NCBI GenBank assembly: GCA_938008015.1
Contig: CALLMA010000064.1
Location: 1-37,455, forward strand
Direction of reading: 5' to 3'
Origin: an uncultured Celeribacter sp.
Lineage (GTDB): Bacteria > Pseudomonadota > Alphaproteobacteria > Rhodobacterales > Rhodobacteraceae
Length of the DNA stretch: 37,455 nucleotides
Under the pieces are notes generated by a model. The model ran no database searches, had not been told where the DNA came from, and saw nothing but the letters and a program-made list of their open reading frames with translations. Position numbers and translations under genes: made by a program. Positions 1 to 8,177 of the stretch are shown piece after piece. Numbering within the stretch: the first letter of the stretch is position 1; every line of letters begins with the position of its first letter.

Positions 1-40
1 GGTGTGTGAAATCCCGAAAAGTACTTCCAGTGTGTGAAAT

Positions 41-918
41 GGCCCTGTTGCAAAAAACTCATGGTTGTTTGATTTTGACGCAGGTTGAGGAGATTTTCAA
101 TGAGTGTTGATTTCAAATGGCGTCATTATCGAGGTGAGATCATCCTTTGGGCGGTGCGTTGGTATTGCCGCTACGGAATAAGCTATCGAGATCTCGAGGA
201 AATGCTCAAAGAACGTGGCATTGATGTAGATCATTCGACGATTTACCGGTGGGTTCAGCGCTATGCGCCTGAAATGGAAAAGCGGCTTCGTTGGCATTAC
301 AGGCCCCGCAGTTTTGCCGGATCTTGGCGGGTTGATGAGACGTATATTAAGGTCAAGGGTGAATGGACTTACTTGTATCGCGCAGTAACCAAAACTGGCG
401 ACACTATTGATTTCTATCAGTCGCGGACGCGGAAGGCTAAGGCTGCCAAACGCTTTTTAGCAAAGGCATTGCGCCCCTTAAAGGATTGGGAAAAACCTTA
501 TGCGACCAACACCGATAAGGCTGGCTGCTATACCCTAGCGATCCGTGAATTGAAGAATGAGGGGAAATGTCCAGAAGAAACCGAACATAGACAGACCAAA
601 TATTTGAACAATGTTGTTGAAGCTGGTCATGGTAAGTTAAAGCGGTTGATCAAACCAACGTTAGGGTTCAAGTCGATGAAAACCGCCTACGCCACAATCA
701 AAGGTTTTGAAGTCATGCGAGCGTTGCGCAACAACAGGCCCGTTCTTTTAATTTCACGGACGATATTCATGGTGAAATTCGGATCATCGAACGTGCTTTT
801 GGATTCGGAAATGATGTTATTGCTGACATGATGAACATGCTCGCAAACCATCTAAAAGCCGCGTAAATAAGGCAAAGGATGCCAAATCTTTGCGGTCTCA
901 TTTTTTTACAACAGGGCC
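41..918 (+). mobile_element. IS6-family insertion sequence, complete ends
   Basis: Both ends are visible. The left end GGCCCTGTTGCAAAAAAC (41-58) matches the reverse complement of the right end (901-918) at 16 of 18 positions. The interior holds one IS6/IS26-type transposase, and the 878-bp length is usual for the family. No 8-bp target duplication is seen: 33-40 reads TGTGAAAT and 919-926 reads CAAATTTG. That fits either an old insertion or loss of one flank by cointegrate formation or recombination. A decayed left end of a related element lies at 25931. Confidence 0.88.
100..866 (+). pseudogene. IS6-family transposase, frameshifted near the C-terminus
   Basis: This is a DDE transposase with an N-terminal helix-turn-helix (ISYRDLEEMLKERGI). 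The catalytic residues sit in VDETYIKVKG, NTDKAGCY and NNVVEAGHGKLKR, followed by the usual RALR segment. After about base 730 the open frame departs into a non-family tail ending at 831. The family C-terminus (DDIHGEIRIIERAFGFGNDV, then an MLANHLKAA end) continues in another frame to the TAA at 864-866. One base is missing, or two are extra, around 730-737. The start at 100 is preferred over 85 because GAGGAG (87-92) precedes it and IS6 transposases begin with M-x-x-FKWRH. The catalytic core is intact, so activity cannot be excluded. Confidence 0.85.
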
Positions 919-986
919 CAAATTTGGGCTGCGAGCATTTGGTTTGAATATCCATCATCACTTTACGCCTGAGAATGTCGTGAAAT

Positions 987-1922
987 TTAGAGCATTTTGG
1001 TGTCGTTAAGGGACCAAATGTTTTGAAGGGTTTTAATGAAGGCTTGGTGGAGGGGTGTGTTTAGCTCTTTTTGAGGGGCAAGAAAATTTAGGCGTGCGGG
1101 GATTTGAATATCGCGGCATACGGATAAACCCCATGTATGATGATGTTCTAGCGCGATAGATTCTCTACATAGGCATAGGCCAACGCCTGCGCGCACCATC
1201 TCCAGCATAGATGCTTCCTGATCGACTTGCGCAACGATATTTGGGGCGCAATTATGTTTTTCAAAAATGGGTTGGAGGAGGCGGTTGTGGACTGATAGTT
1301 CGGGCGTTCCAATCCATGGTAGTTTCGCCAAATCGGGCCAATTCGCGGCGTTGATTTTTGCATCCCAGCCACTAGGAGCGATCACTGTATAATTAAACTC
1401 GGCTAATTGATCGATAAAAAGTGGTTCAGAATTTGAGGTGATCAGAGGATCACTTCCCTCAGCGGCGCTCAAATAGAAGCCCGCATTGATTTGGCCTTTG
1501 TTTAAGCGCTGCAAGGTTTCACCACTGACACCATGTATGAGCTGCGTTTCGATTTGAGGATATTCATTTTGCAGTTGGCTCAGCAGATCCCCAAGACGGA
1601 TAAAGGCGGGATCAACAATGGTGCCAATAATGAGTTTGCCCGTGATGAGGGATGATTGTTTTTGGGCCGCTTGGTGGAATTCTGCAACGGCGTTGACAGC
1701 GCTTTCTGCCTTTTTATACAATTGCTCGCCTTCTGGCGTTAGGCGCAGCCCATGAGAGGCGCGCGTGAATAAAGAGACATTTATATCTTCGCTCAAACGC
1801 TTCAATTGGTGACTAACGGCAGGCTGCGTTAAATTAAGCACATCGGCTGCAGCGCAGACATTGCCTTCTTTTACCACGGTAACGAAAGCCAATAGGCCAT
1901 TTATATTTGAGAAACGAGTCAT
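987..1922 (-). CDS. LysR-family transcriptional regulator, likely local regulator of the DMSP genes
   Basis: The protein has 311 aa, the usual LysR length. Residues 1-60 form the winged HTH (GLLAFVTVVKEGNVCAAADVL, then LTQPAVSHQLKRL and LFTRASHGLRLTPEG). The rest is a substrate-binding-like effector domain. It is divergent from the GMC/CoA-transferase/BCCT genes, with 159 bp between the start codons. LysR regulators named DddR lie beside dddD-dddT clusters in Marinomonas, so control of that operon is likely by context. The spacer holds a perfect dyad at 1935-1953 and an 11-bp direct repeat (1956-1966 and 1979-1989), which are candidate operator sequences. The family call is firm; the regulon is inferred. 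Confidence 0.9.
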   Translation of the reverse strand: MTRFSNINGLLAFVTVVKEGNVCAAADVLNLTQPAVSHQLKRLSEDINVSLFTRASHGLRLTPEGEQLYKKAESAVNAVAEFHQAAQKQSSLITGKLIIGTIVDPAFIRLGDLLSQLQNEYPQIETQLIHGVSGETLQRLNKGQINAGFYLSAAEGSDPLITSNSEPLFIDQLAEFNYTVIAPSGWDAKINAANWPDLAKLPWIGTPELSVHNRLLQPIFEKHNCAPNIVAQVDQEASMLEMVRAGVGLCLCRESIALEHHHTWGLSVCRDIQIPARLNFLAPQKELNTPLHQAFIKTLQNIWSLNDTKML

Positions 1923-1934
1923 ATAAAGAACTCT

Positions 1935-1953
1935 AATATGAATTACTCATATT
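1935..1953. promoter_or_regulatory. Perfect dyad next to the LysR start, candidate autoregulatory operator
   Basis: AATATGA (1935-1941), five bases, then TCATATT (1947-1953) form a perfect 7+7 inverted repeat starting 12 bp outside the LysR start codon. LysR proteins commonly bind AT-rich interrupted dyads and repress their own promoter from such a position. Binding is inferred. Confidence 0.5.
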
Positions 1954-1955
1954 TG

Positions 1956-1989
1956 TCATTAGGCTTCCGTTAATATTTTCATTAGGCTT
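1956..1989. repeat. Direct repeat of TCATTAGGCTT in the divergent promoter region
   Basis: TCATTAGGCTT occurs at 1956-1966 and again at 1979-1989, 23 bp apart start to start. It lies between the LysR dyad and the GMC gene. It may be part of the regulatory region or a chance duplication. Confidence 0.5.
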
Positions 1990-2081
1990 TTTAGAATTAC
2001 GTTTGAGGAGGAAGCGTGATCTCATATTTTGTATGATTTTAAGCATCACCCCTCTTCAAAGAATTTTTAAGGGAAGTCGGA

Positions 2082-3758
2082 ATGAATCGCTCAAACTCAA
2101 ATATGGATCAATTTGACTATATCATTATAGGAGCAGGATCAGCAGGGTGTTTGCTTGCCAATAGACTAAGCGCTGACCCTAAAAATAAGGTCCTACTTCT
2201 AGAAGCAGGTAAGCCAGATACCTATCCTTGGATCCATATTCCGGTTGGATATCTGTATTGCATTGGTAATCCGCGGGCGGATTGGATGTATAATACACAG
2301 CCCGACAAAGGCCTAAATGGCCGCACCTTGCGGTATCCACGTGGGAAAACATTGGGCGGGTGTTCTTCGATTAACGGCATGATTTATATGCGCGGGCAGT
2401 CGCGCGATTATGATCATTGGGCGACGCTCACGGGCGAAGAATCTTGGAAGTGGGAAAACTCCCTAGAAGATTTTAAAGCCCATGAAGATCATCATAAATT
2501 AGATCATGGGAACAACCCTAAAACGGGCGATAATGAGCATTTCTCCGATACACATGGCCATGGTGGTGAGTGGCGTGTTGAAAAGCAGAGATTGCAATGG
2601 GATGTCTTAGATAGTTTTGCGGATGCGGCTGAAGAGACTGGCATAGATAAAACCGATGATTTTAATAGCGGCGATAATGCTGGGGTCGGTTATTTTGATG
2701 TAAACCAACGCTCAGGGTGGCGCTGGAATACATCGAAAGCCTTTTTGCGTCCTGCGAAAAAGCGTGAGAATTTGACGGTTTGGACGCAAGCTCAAGCCAA
2801 AAAGCTGATCATTGAAGAAAAAACGCCGGGGCAATTAGGCTGTGTTGGTGTGGTGATCAATCACAATGGTGTTGAGCGCAGTCTGCGCGCCCAAAAAGAA
2901 ACAATCTTAAGTGCTGGCGCGATCAACTCACCGCAAATCTTGCAGCTTTCAGGCTTGGGCCCGAAAGATTTGCTGGAAAAACATGGGATCGAAGTCAAAT
3001 TAGATGCGCCATATGTTGGTGAAAATTTGCAAGATCATTTGCAAATTCGCGCTGTTTATAAGGTTAAAGGAACACGGACTTTAAATACGCTCGCCAATTC
3101 AATGATAGGGAAGATGAAGATCGGGCTTGAATATGTCTTAAAACGCTCTGGCCCTATGTCCATGGCGCCAAGCCAATTAGGCGCGTTTACGCGCTCTGAT
3201 CCAAGCAGATCACACGCAAATCTTGAATATCATGTGCAACCTTTAAGTCTTGAAGCTTTTGGAGAGGGGTTGCATGAATTTCCAGCGATGACCGTTTCTG
3301 TATGTAATCTTAATCCGACAAGTCGTGGTAACGTTCGCATTGCGTCTTCAAACTATAAAGATGCGCCTGAAATCACACCTAATTATCTCGATACGGCAGA
3401 TGATCGCCTTGTCGCCGCGCAAAGTTTGCGGCAGGTACGTGAAATTATGGGCATGCCGGCGATGGAAAAATATCAACCAGAAGAATTCAAGCCCGGGCTT
3501 GAATATCAAAGCGATGAAGAATTGGCCAAACTGGCGGGAGATATTGCAAACACAATCTTCCATCCGGTTGGGACGGTTAAAATGGGGAAAGAAAGCGATG
3601 AAACGGCTGTTTTAGACCCATATTTGCGAATGAAAGGTGTCGCTAATCTTCGTGTCGTGGATGCCTCTGTGATGCCAACAATTACCTCTGGTAATACAAA
3701 TTCTCCAACCTTAATGATTGCAGAAAAAGCCGCCAAATGGATTTTGGCGCAAGCATAA
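2082..3758 (+). CDS. dddA: GMC-family FAD oxidoreductase, probable 3-hydroxypropionate dehydrogenase DddA
   Basis: The protein has 558 aa, typical of choline-dehydrogenase-like GMC enzymes. The FAD-binding dinucleotide fold is at the N-terminus (DYIIIGAGSAGCLLANRLS, with the acidic residue in LLLEAG). GMC signature 1 is at about residue 85 (RGKTLGGCSSINGMIYMRG) and signature 2 at about 275 (GAINSPQILQLSGLG). The C-terminal catalytic region carries HPVGTVKMG and NTNSPTLMIAEKAA. The start at 2082 has an AAGGGAAG ribosome site. In Halomonas HTNK1 a GMC enzyme, DddA, oxidises the 3-hydroxypropionate made by DddD. The adjacent dddD and dddT genes are the reason for this name rather than choline or another alcohol dehydrogenase. 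The family is certain; the substrate is inferred. Confidence 0.8.
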   Translation: MNRSNSNMDQFDYIIIGAGSAGCLLANRLSADPKNKVLLLEAGKPDTYPWIHIPVGYLYCIGNPRADWMYNTQPDKGLNGRTLRYPRGKTLGGCSSINGMIYMRGQSRDYDHWATLTGEESWKWENSLEDFKAHEDHHKLDHGNNPKTGDNEHFSDTHGHGGEWRVEKQRLQWDVLDSFADAAEETGIDKTDDFNSGDNAGVGYFDVNQRSGWRWNTSKAFLRPAKKRENLTVWTQAQAKKLIIEEKTPGQLGCVGVVINHNGVERSLRAQKETILSAGAINSPQILQLSGLGPKDLLEKHGIEVKLDAPYVGENLQDHLQIRAVYKVKGTRTLNTLANSMIGKMKIGLEYVLKRSGPMSMAPSQLGAFTRSDPSRSHANLEYHVQPLSLEAFGEGLHEFPAMTVSVCNLNPTSRGNVRIASSNYKDAPEITPNYLDTADDRLVAAQSLRQVREIMGMPAMEKYQPEEFKPGLEYQSDEELAKLAGDIANTIFHPVGTVKMGKESDETAVLDPYLRMKGVANLRVVDASVMPTITSGNTNSPTLMIAEKAAKWILAQA

Positions 3759-3785
3759 AAATATTGCACGTCTATGGGAGGACAT

Positions 3786-6293
3786 ATGCATAATTCATTT
3801 TCTCAAAGGCCACTCACTGGAGTGAAAGTCGTTGATTTTGGACAATATATCGCAGGCCCCGCGGTGGGAATGCTGTTGGGTGATTTGGGGGCGACGATCG
3901 TTAAGATTGATCCTCCAGAGGGCGCGATGTGGGATAGTCCCGCAAATGCCGCACTGAACCGCAACAAGTTGATCGTCAATCTCGATCTGAAATCTCCCGA
4001 AGGCCTCGCCCAAGCTTTAGAGCTTTGTCATGAGGCTGATATTATCATTGAAAATTTCCGCCCTGGAAAACTACAAAAACTCGGCATTGATTTTGCGAAA
4101 ATGTGCCAAGACCGTCCAGAGCTGATAACACTTTCAATTCCTGGATTTGCGTCGAATGACGAAGAGCGCCGCGAATTACGGGCCTTTGAAAGCATCGTTG
4201 CGGCGAGTTCGGGGGTCTTTACAGATATGGGGCTCAATCGGGTATTGATGGGGTTAAACCCGTCGTTTTCTCCACTTCCCATATCTTCGGCCTACGCCTC
4301 ACAAATTGCAGCTTCTGCAACAGTTTTGGCGCTTCAATCGCGCCAAGTTACAGGGCAGGGGGATCAAATCGAAGTGCCTCTAGCGGCGGCCGTTATGGAA
4401 GGGCTGTGCTATAATTCGATTAAAGTGGACAATATGCCACAGCGATATTTGACACAGCGGGAAGTCGAAATTGAGCGCCGTCGTGTCGAAGGCTTACCCA
4501 TGAATGTGAGCTATGAAGATCTGCAAGAACTTCTGGATCCGTTTTTCCGCAGTTACATGTGCAAAGATGGGCGCATGTTTTATGTGGTCTGCCCAAGCCA
4601 TAAATATCACGCCAAAAGATGTTTGGAAGTTTTAGATCTTTATGATGAAATGATCGAAGAGGGGCTGACGTCAGAAGACGACACTTATAAATCCTATAAA
4701 GACTGGGAGAGTGATACATCATTAGGTGTGTATCCGATGCCAAAATTTTGGGCCGACAAATTATCAGCGCGCATGAAAGAGGTGTTCAGCACGCGTACCT
4801 CACATGAGTGGAAGAAGATGTTTGGGCGCGCGGGTGTGCCTGGTGCTCCACAGCGTTGGCTTCAAGAGTGGGTCAATGATGAGTATGCAGAAGCTTCTGG
4901 ATTGATGATTGATATCAACGACGAAGAATATGGCACCATCACGCAACCTGGCCCTGTTGTTTGGATGGAAGAAAGCGGTGAGGAGGCTTTGGAGCCAAAA
5001 CCGCGTCGTTGGGTTGGGTTTGAGGAAGCGCTTAAAACGCTGAAAGCTGAGAAGACTGTTTTGCCTGAGGTGGTTGAAAACACCAATGAAGGCTGGCTTT
5101 CAGGTGTGCGCGTTCTGGATTTATGCAATGTGATTGCGGGGCCTCATTCTGTAAGCTACTTAGCGCGATTTGGTGCGGAAGTCATCAAATTGGACCCTTC
5201 TGAGCCTTTATATGATAGCTGGAATACGGTGATTTATGGCCTTTCACAAATGCGCGGTAAGAAATCTATTCTGGCCGATATGAAATCTCATCACGGCCGA
5301 CAAGTGTTTGAAGATTTGGTGAAAAGTGTTGATGTGATTGTATGGAATGCCCCTGATAGCCAGATTAAGAAAATGGGGCTTGATCGTGACAACCTTCGAA
5401 AACTCAATCCAAGCGCTATATTTTGCAAGTTAGATTGTTTCTCTGGCGTCAAGCGTGGCGTGCGCACGGATTACATCGGGTATGATGATCTTGTGCAAGC
5501 GGCAACGGGGATTATGCTTCGTTTCGGTGGTGCGATGGATCGCCCTGAAGAACATGCGCATGTTGGCACAATTGATGTGATGTGCGGGTTTGGCGGCGCT
5601 TTGAGTGTGGCGGCGGCGCTTTATCAAAAATATCGCTTTGGGCGCATTGGCCGGGGGCGTACGTCTCTTTCCTCTAATAGTGGTCTGCTACAAATTCCAT
5701 TTGCTTATGATTATAAAGGGCGAGGGCTCTTTGATGAACCATCTGGGCCAGATGTCATTGGATATGATGATTTAAGCCGTTTTTATTCGACTGCGACAGG
5801 GAATTATATTCTGTTAAGCGCGTATGAATCGGACTTGCCGCGCTTTGAAAAGGTGGAGGGGCTGGAAGAGTTGCCAAATTTAGAGATTGGGCAACGCGCA
5901 GCATATTTGGCGACAGCATTTCAAACGCAGCCTGCACATGAATGGGTTGAACGCTTAAAGGCGGCTGACATTGGGGGCGCTGTTTGTGAAAACATTGATG
6001 CGCTGCGCGCTGAAAATTCTCGCATCGCAGATGGCACACCTGGGACTGAAAATGGGAGCTATTCATTCTCTACATATCCGGATCATCCGAGTGGGCATGA
6101 AATTACGCAACTTGATCCATATGCGGTGCGAACAAAGAGAAGTAAAATTTTTGCTTTGTCCACACCAGAAAAATTTGGTACATCGACTCGTAGCATATTG
6201 AATAATCTTGGATACTCGCAGCAAGCGATCGAGATTATGTTAAAGTCTGGAGATCTTTGCGAGAGTTGGAGCGATGAATATTTGCCGAGCTAA
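3786..6293 (+). CDS. dddD: DMSP CoA-transferase/lyase DddD (tandem class III CoA-transferase)
   Basis: The 835-aa protein has two tandem CaiB/BaiF domains, about residues 8-400 (GVKVVDFGQYIAGPAVGMLL) and 440-830 (GVRVLDLCNVIAGPHSVSYL). Double-domain proteins of this size next to a BCCT carrier are characteristic of DddD, which attaches CoA to DMSP and releases DMS and 3-hydroxypropionyl-CoA. In the formyl-CoA transferase alignment the catalytic Asp169 falls in a G-D-x-x-x-G setting. The second domain keeps it (GTIDVMCG, Asp597), matching the reported active-site Asp602 of Halomonas DddD. The first domain has Ser there (PISSAYAS), as expected for its non-catalytic half. The start at 3786 is chosen because GGGAGG (3776-3781) lies just upstream; an in-frame ATG at 3774 overlaps that ribosome site. 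Confidence 0.87.
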   Translation: MHNSFSQRPLTGVKVVDFGQYIAGPAVGMLLGDLGATIVKIDPPEGAMWDSPANAALNRNKLIVNLDLKSPEGLAQALELCHEADIIIENFRPGKLQKLGIDFAKMCQDRPELITLSIPGFASNDEERRELRAFESIVAASSGVFTDMGLNRVLMGLNPSFSPLPISSAYASQIAASATVLALQSRQVTGQGDQIEVPLAAAVMEGLCYNSIKVDNMPQRYLTQREVEIERRRVEGLPMNVSYEDLQELLDPFFRSYMCKDGRMFYVVCPSHKYHAKRCLEVLDLYDEMIEEGLTSEDDTYKSYKDWESDTSLGVYPMPKFWADKLSARMKEVFSTRTSHEWKKMFGRAGVPGAPQRWLQEWVNDEYAEASGLMIDINDEEYGTITQPGPVVWMEESGEEALEPKPRRWVGFEEALKTLKAEKTVLPEVVENTNEGWLSGVRVLDLCNVIAGPHSVSYLARFGAEVIKLDPSEPLYDSWNTVIYGLSQMRGKKSILADMKSHHGRQVFEDLVKSVDVIVWNAPDSQIKKMGLDRDNLRKLNPSAIFCKLDCFSGVKRGVRTDYIGYDDLVQAATGIMLRFGGAMDRPEEHAHVGTIDVMCGFGGALSVAAALYQKYRFGRIGRGRTSLSSNSGLLQIPFAYDYKGRGLFDEPSGPDVIGYDDLSRFYSTATGNYILLSAYESDLPRFEKVEGLEELPNLEIGQRAAYLATAFQTQPAHEWVERLKAADIGGAVCENIDALRAENSRIADGTPGTENGSYSFSTYPDHPSGHEITQLDPYAVRTKRSKIFALSTPEKFGTSTRSILNNLGYSQQAIEIMLKSGDLCESWSDEYLPS

Positions 6294-6424
6294 CTTTTAT
6301 CATTTTCCTGCGGAATTCTAATGCAACGGCGATAATATAAGCAGAAGAAATCTGCACAAAGGCAAATCATTTAAAGGGAATGATCACATTTCCAATGTTT
6401 TGCCATAATTTTATGGGAGGACGT

Positions 6425-8065
6425 ATGTCTAACAAACCACCTTTAACTGATTTGCCTATAAAAACCTCTGATGACGGTTTTTATGAAGGCTTTAATAAGT
6501 ATGTTGCGATAACATCAAAAATATTAATTGCGGTCCTTATCGTTTGGGCAATCTTCTTGCCCGTTAACGCAGATGCCGTCCTTAAAGAACTCAACAATGG
6601 CATCCTCAAAGGCTTTGCGAGCTGGTATATCTATGTATCTGCCTGCTTCATTATTGTTTGTGTTGGCTTGGCCATTATACCCCTCACCGGCCGACTTAAA
6701 CTTGGCACGGATGACCGCAAGCCAGAATTTTCAAGATTTTCATGGTTTTCGATGATGTTTGGTGCGGGGATTGGCGTTGGGATGCTTACATTTGCAACCG
6801 CTGAACCTATGTATCACTTTGCAACAAACCCGAATGTAATCATGGGCGAAACAACGGCAAGCGGCGCTGATAACGTGACGCAAGCTTATGTTTGGTCGTA
6901 CATGCATTGGGGCTTTAGCGCTTGGGCTTGTTATTCGCTTGTGGGCCTTTCACTTGCGTATTTCTCATTCCGCCGTGGCCTCCCTTTAACCATCCGTTCA
7001 GGTCTTGCGCCGCTATTTGGCAAGAGCCTCTCCGGGGTTCTTGGCCATGTTGTTGATGTTGTTGCAGTTGTGGCGACAATCTTGGGTGTGGCGCAAACGC
7101 TTGGGTTTGGCGTTGAACAATTCGTTTCAGGGCTTCACCGTGTAGGGTTTGGCGATTGGCTCGTTGGCGCTGACAGCAAACCATCGATTGCTGGTATTTT
7201 GGTTGCGCTTGTGATCATCATGGGTGCTTCTACGCTTTCTGCGCTTTCAGGTGTCGGCAAAGGGATCAAGTGGCTTTCTAACCTTAACATGGGTTTGAGC
7301 TTCATCATCTTAGGCTTCTTCTTGATCTTTGGCTCAACGTTCTTCGGCTTAGGCGCGCTCTTTGGCGGCTTGTTTGAGTATCTCATTCAACTACCAAAAT
7401 TACTCTTCACTGTCTGGAAGCCAGATGGAACAGAAACAGGCGATGCGCTTGCTGGATGGCAAGGTGGCTGGTCTGTCTTCTACTGGGCATGGTGGATTGC
7501 ATTTGCACCATTCGTGGGTGTTTTCCTAGCGCGCATCTCAGCAGGCCGTAGCATCCGCGAATACGTTTTAGGCTCAATTATTGTCCCTTCATTGATGTGC
7601 TTCGTTTGGTTTGCAATGGTTGGCGGCACTGCGATTGATCTGACGCTCAATGGCACGGCTGGCGATGCAATCTCTGGTGCAGGTCAGCAGAACCAACTCT
7701 TTGCAATGCTCGACTTCATGCTTTCAAGCGGTATTGCTTGGGTAATGGCGGCGATTGTTGTTGTTTTGCTTTTAACTTACCTTGTGACAACAGCAGATAG
7801 TGCGATTTTGATTGTGAATACGATCAATGCAGCTGGTGAAGAAAAGCCGAGCAGCCGTCCGCATATCATCTTTTGGGGCGTTGCCTTGAGTTTGACTGTC
7901 GGCGGATTACTTATCGCTGGTGGTGTTGGTGCGATCCAAAAAGCGATGGTGATTGGCGCGTTGCCATTTAGCCTCGTGATGGCATTGATGGGTGTTGCTT
8001 TGGTAAAAGCGATTATCCGTGATGCGATCCGCGAGAAAAATGGAATTTCTCAATTTAACGATTAA
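6425..8065 (+). CDS. dddT: BCCT-family transporter, probable DMSP importer DddT
   Basis: This is a 546-aa membrane protein with about 12 hydrophobic segments and the betaine/carnitine/choline transporter signature. The conserved stretches are FSMMFGAGIGVGMLTFATAEP and WAWWIAFAPFVGVFLARISAGRSIRE; the latter contains the aromatic WxWW box that binds the trimethylammonium or sulfonium group. BCCT carriers take up compatible solutes with Na+ or H+, and DddT members import DMSP. The start at 6425 has GGGAGG at 6415-6420, the same arrangement as dddD. An upstream in-frame ATG at 6380 has no such site. The 131-bp gap after dddD could hold a separate promoter. The gene ends in a strong terminator at 8087-8113. 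Glycine betaine or choline are alternative substrates. Confidence 0.85.
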   Translation: MSNKPPLTDLPIKTSDDGFYEGFNKYVAITSKILIAVLIVWAIFLPVNADAVLKELNNGILKGFASWYIYVSACFIIVCVGLAIIPLTGRLKLGTDDRKPEFSRFSWFSMMFGAGIGVGMLTFATAEPMYHFATNPNVIMGETTASGADNVTQAYVWSYMHWGFSAWACYSLVGLSLAYFSFRRGLPLTIRSGLAPLFGKSLSGVLGHVVDVVAVVATILGVAQTLGFGVEQFVSGLHRVGFGDWLVGADSKPSIAGILVALVIIMGASTLSALSGVGKGIKWLSNLNMGLSFIILGFFLIFGSTFFGLGALFGGLFEYLIQLPKLLFTVWKPDGTETGDALAGWQGGWSVFYWAWWIAFAPFVGVFLARISAGRSIREYVLGSIIVPSLMCFVWFAMVGGTAIDLTLNGTAGDAISGAGQQNQLFAMLDFMLSSGIAWVMAAIVVVLLLTYLVTTADSAILIVNTINAAGEEKPSSRPHIIFWGVALSLTVGGLLIAGGVGAIQKAMVIGALPFSLVMALMGVALVKAIIRDAIREKNGISQFND

Positions 8066-8086
8066 TTCCATATTGGTAAAAAATTG

Positions 8087-8113
8087 AAGGGAGGCAACTA
8101 TGCCTCCCTTTTT
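8087..8113 (+). terminator. Rho-independent terminator after the BCCT gene
   Basis: AAGGGAGGCA (8087-8096) pairs perfectly with TGCCTCCCTT (8101-8110) around the loop ACTA, and a run of T follows. It ends the DMSP operon. Confidence 0.88.
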
Positions 8114-8117
8114 CGCT

Positions 8118-8145
8118 TGTCGGGTTTTATATGTCGGGTTTTATA
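8118..8145. repeat. Perfect 14-bp tandem duplication TGTCGGGTTTTATA
   Basis: The two copies are directly adjacent (8118-8131 and 8132-8145), between the two convergent operons and just past the terminator. This looks like a slippage duplication in non-coding DNA. Confidence 0.85.
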
Positions 8146-8177
8146 AATTCAGAACAAACCTGTTTCGGCCCTCTGGC

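Noticed and set aside
767-961. Minus-strand 64-codon ORF across the right end of the IS6 element
   Set aside because: It overlaps the transposase tail and the terminal repeat antisense, has no family-like features and no ribosome site.
3774-3785. Upstream in-frame ATG for dddD
   Set aside because: This ATG overlaps the GGGAGG ribosome site that serves the ATG at 3786.
2082-8065. Choline to glycine betaine pathway (betA plus BCCT) as the reading of this cluster
   Set aside because: There is no betB or betI neighbour, and the double CaiB-domain protein is not part of betaine synthesis, whereas all genes fit DMSP catabolism.
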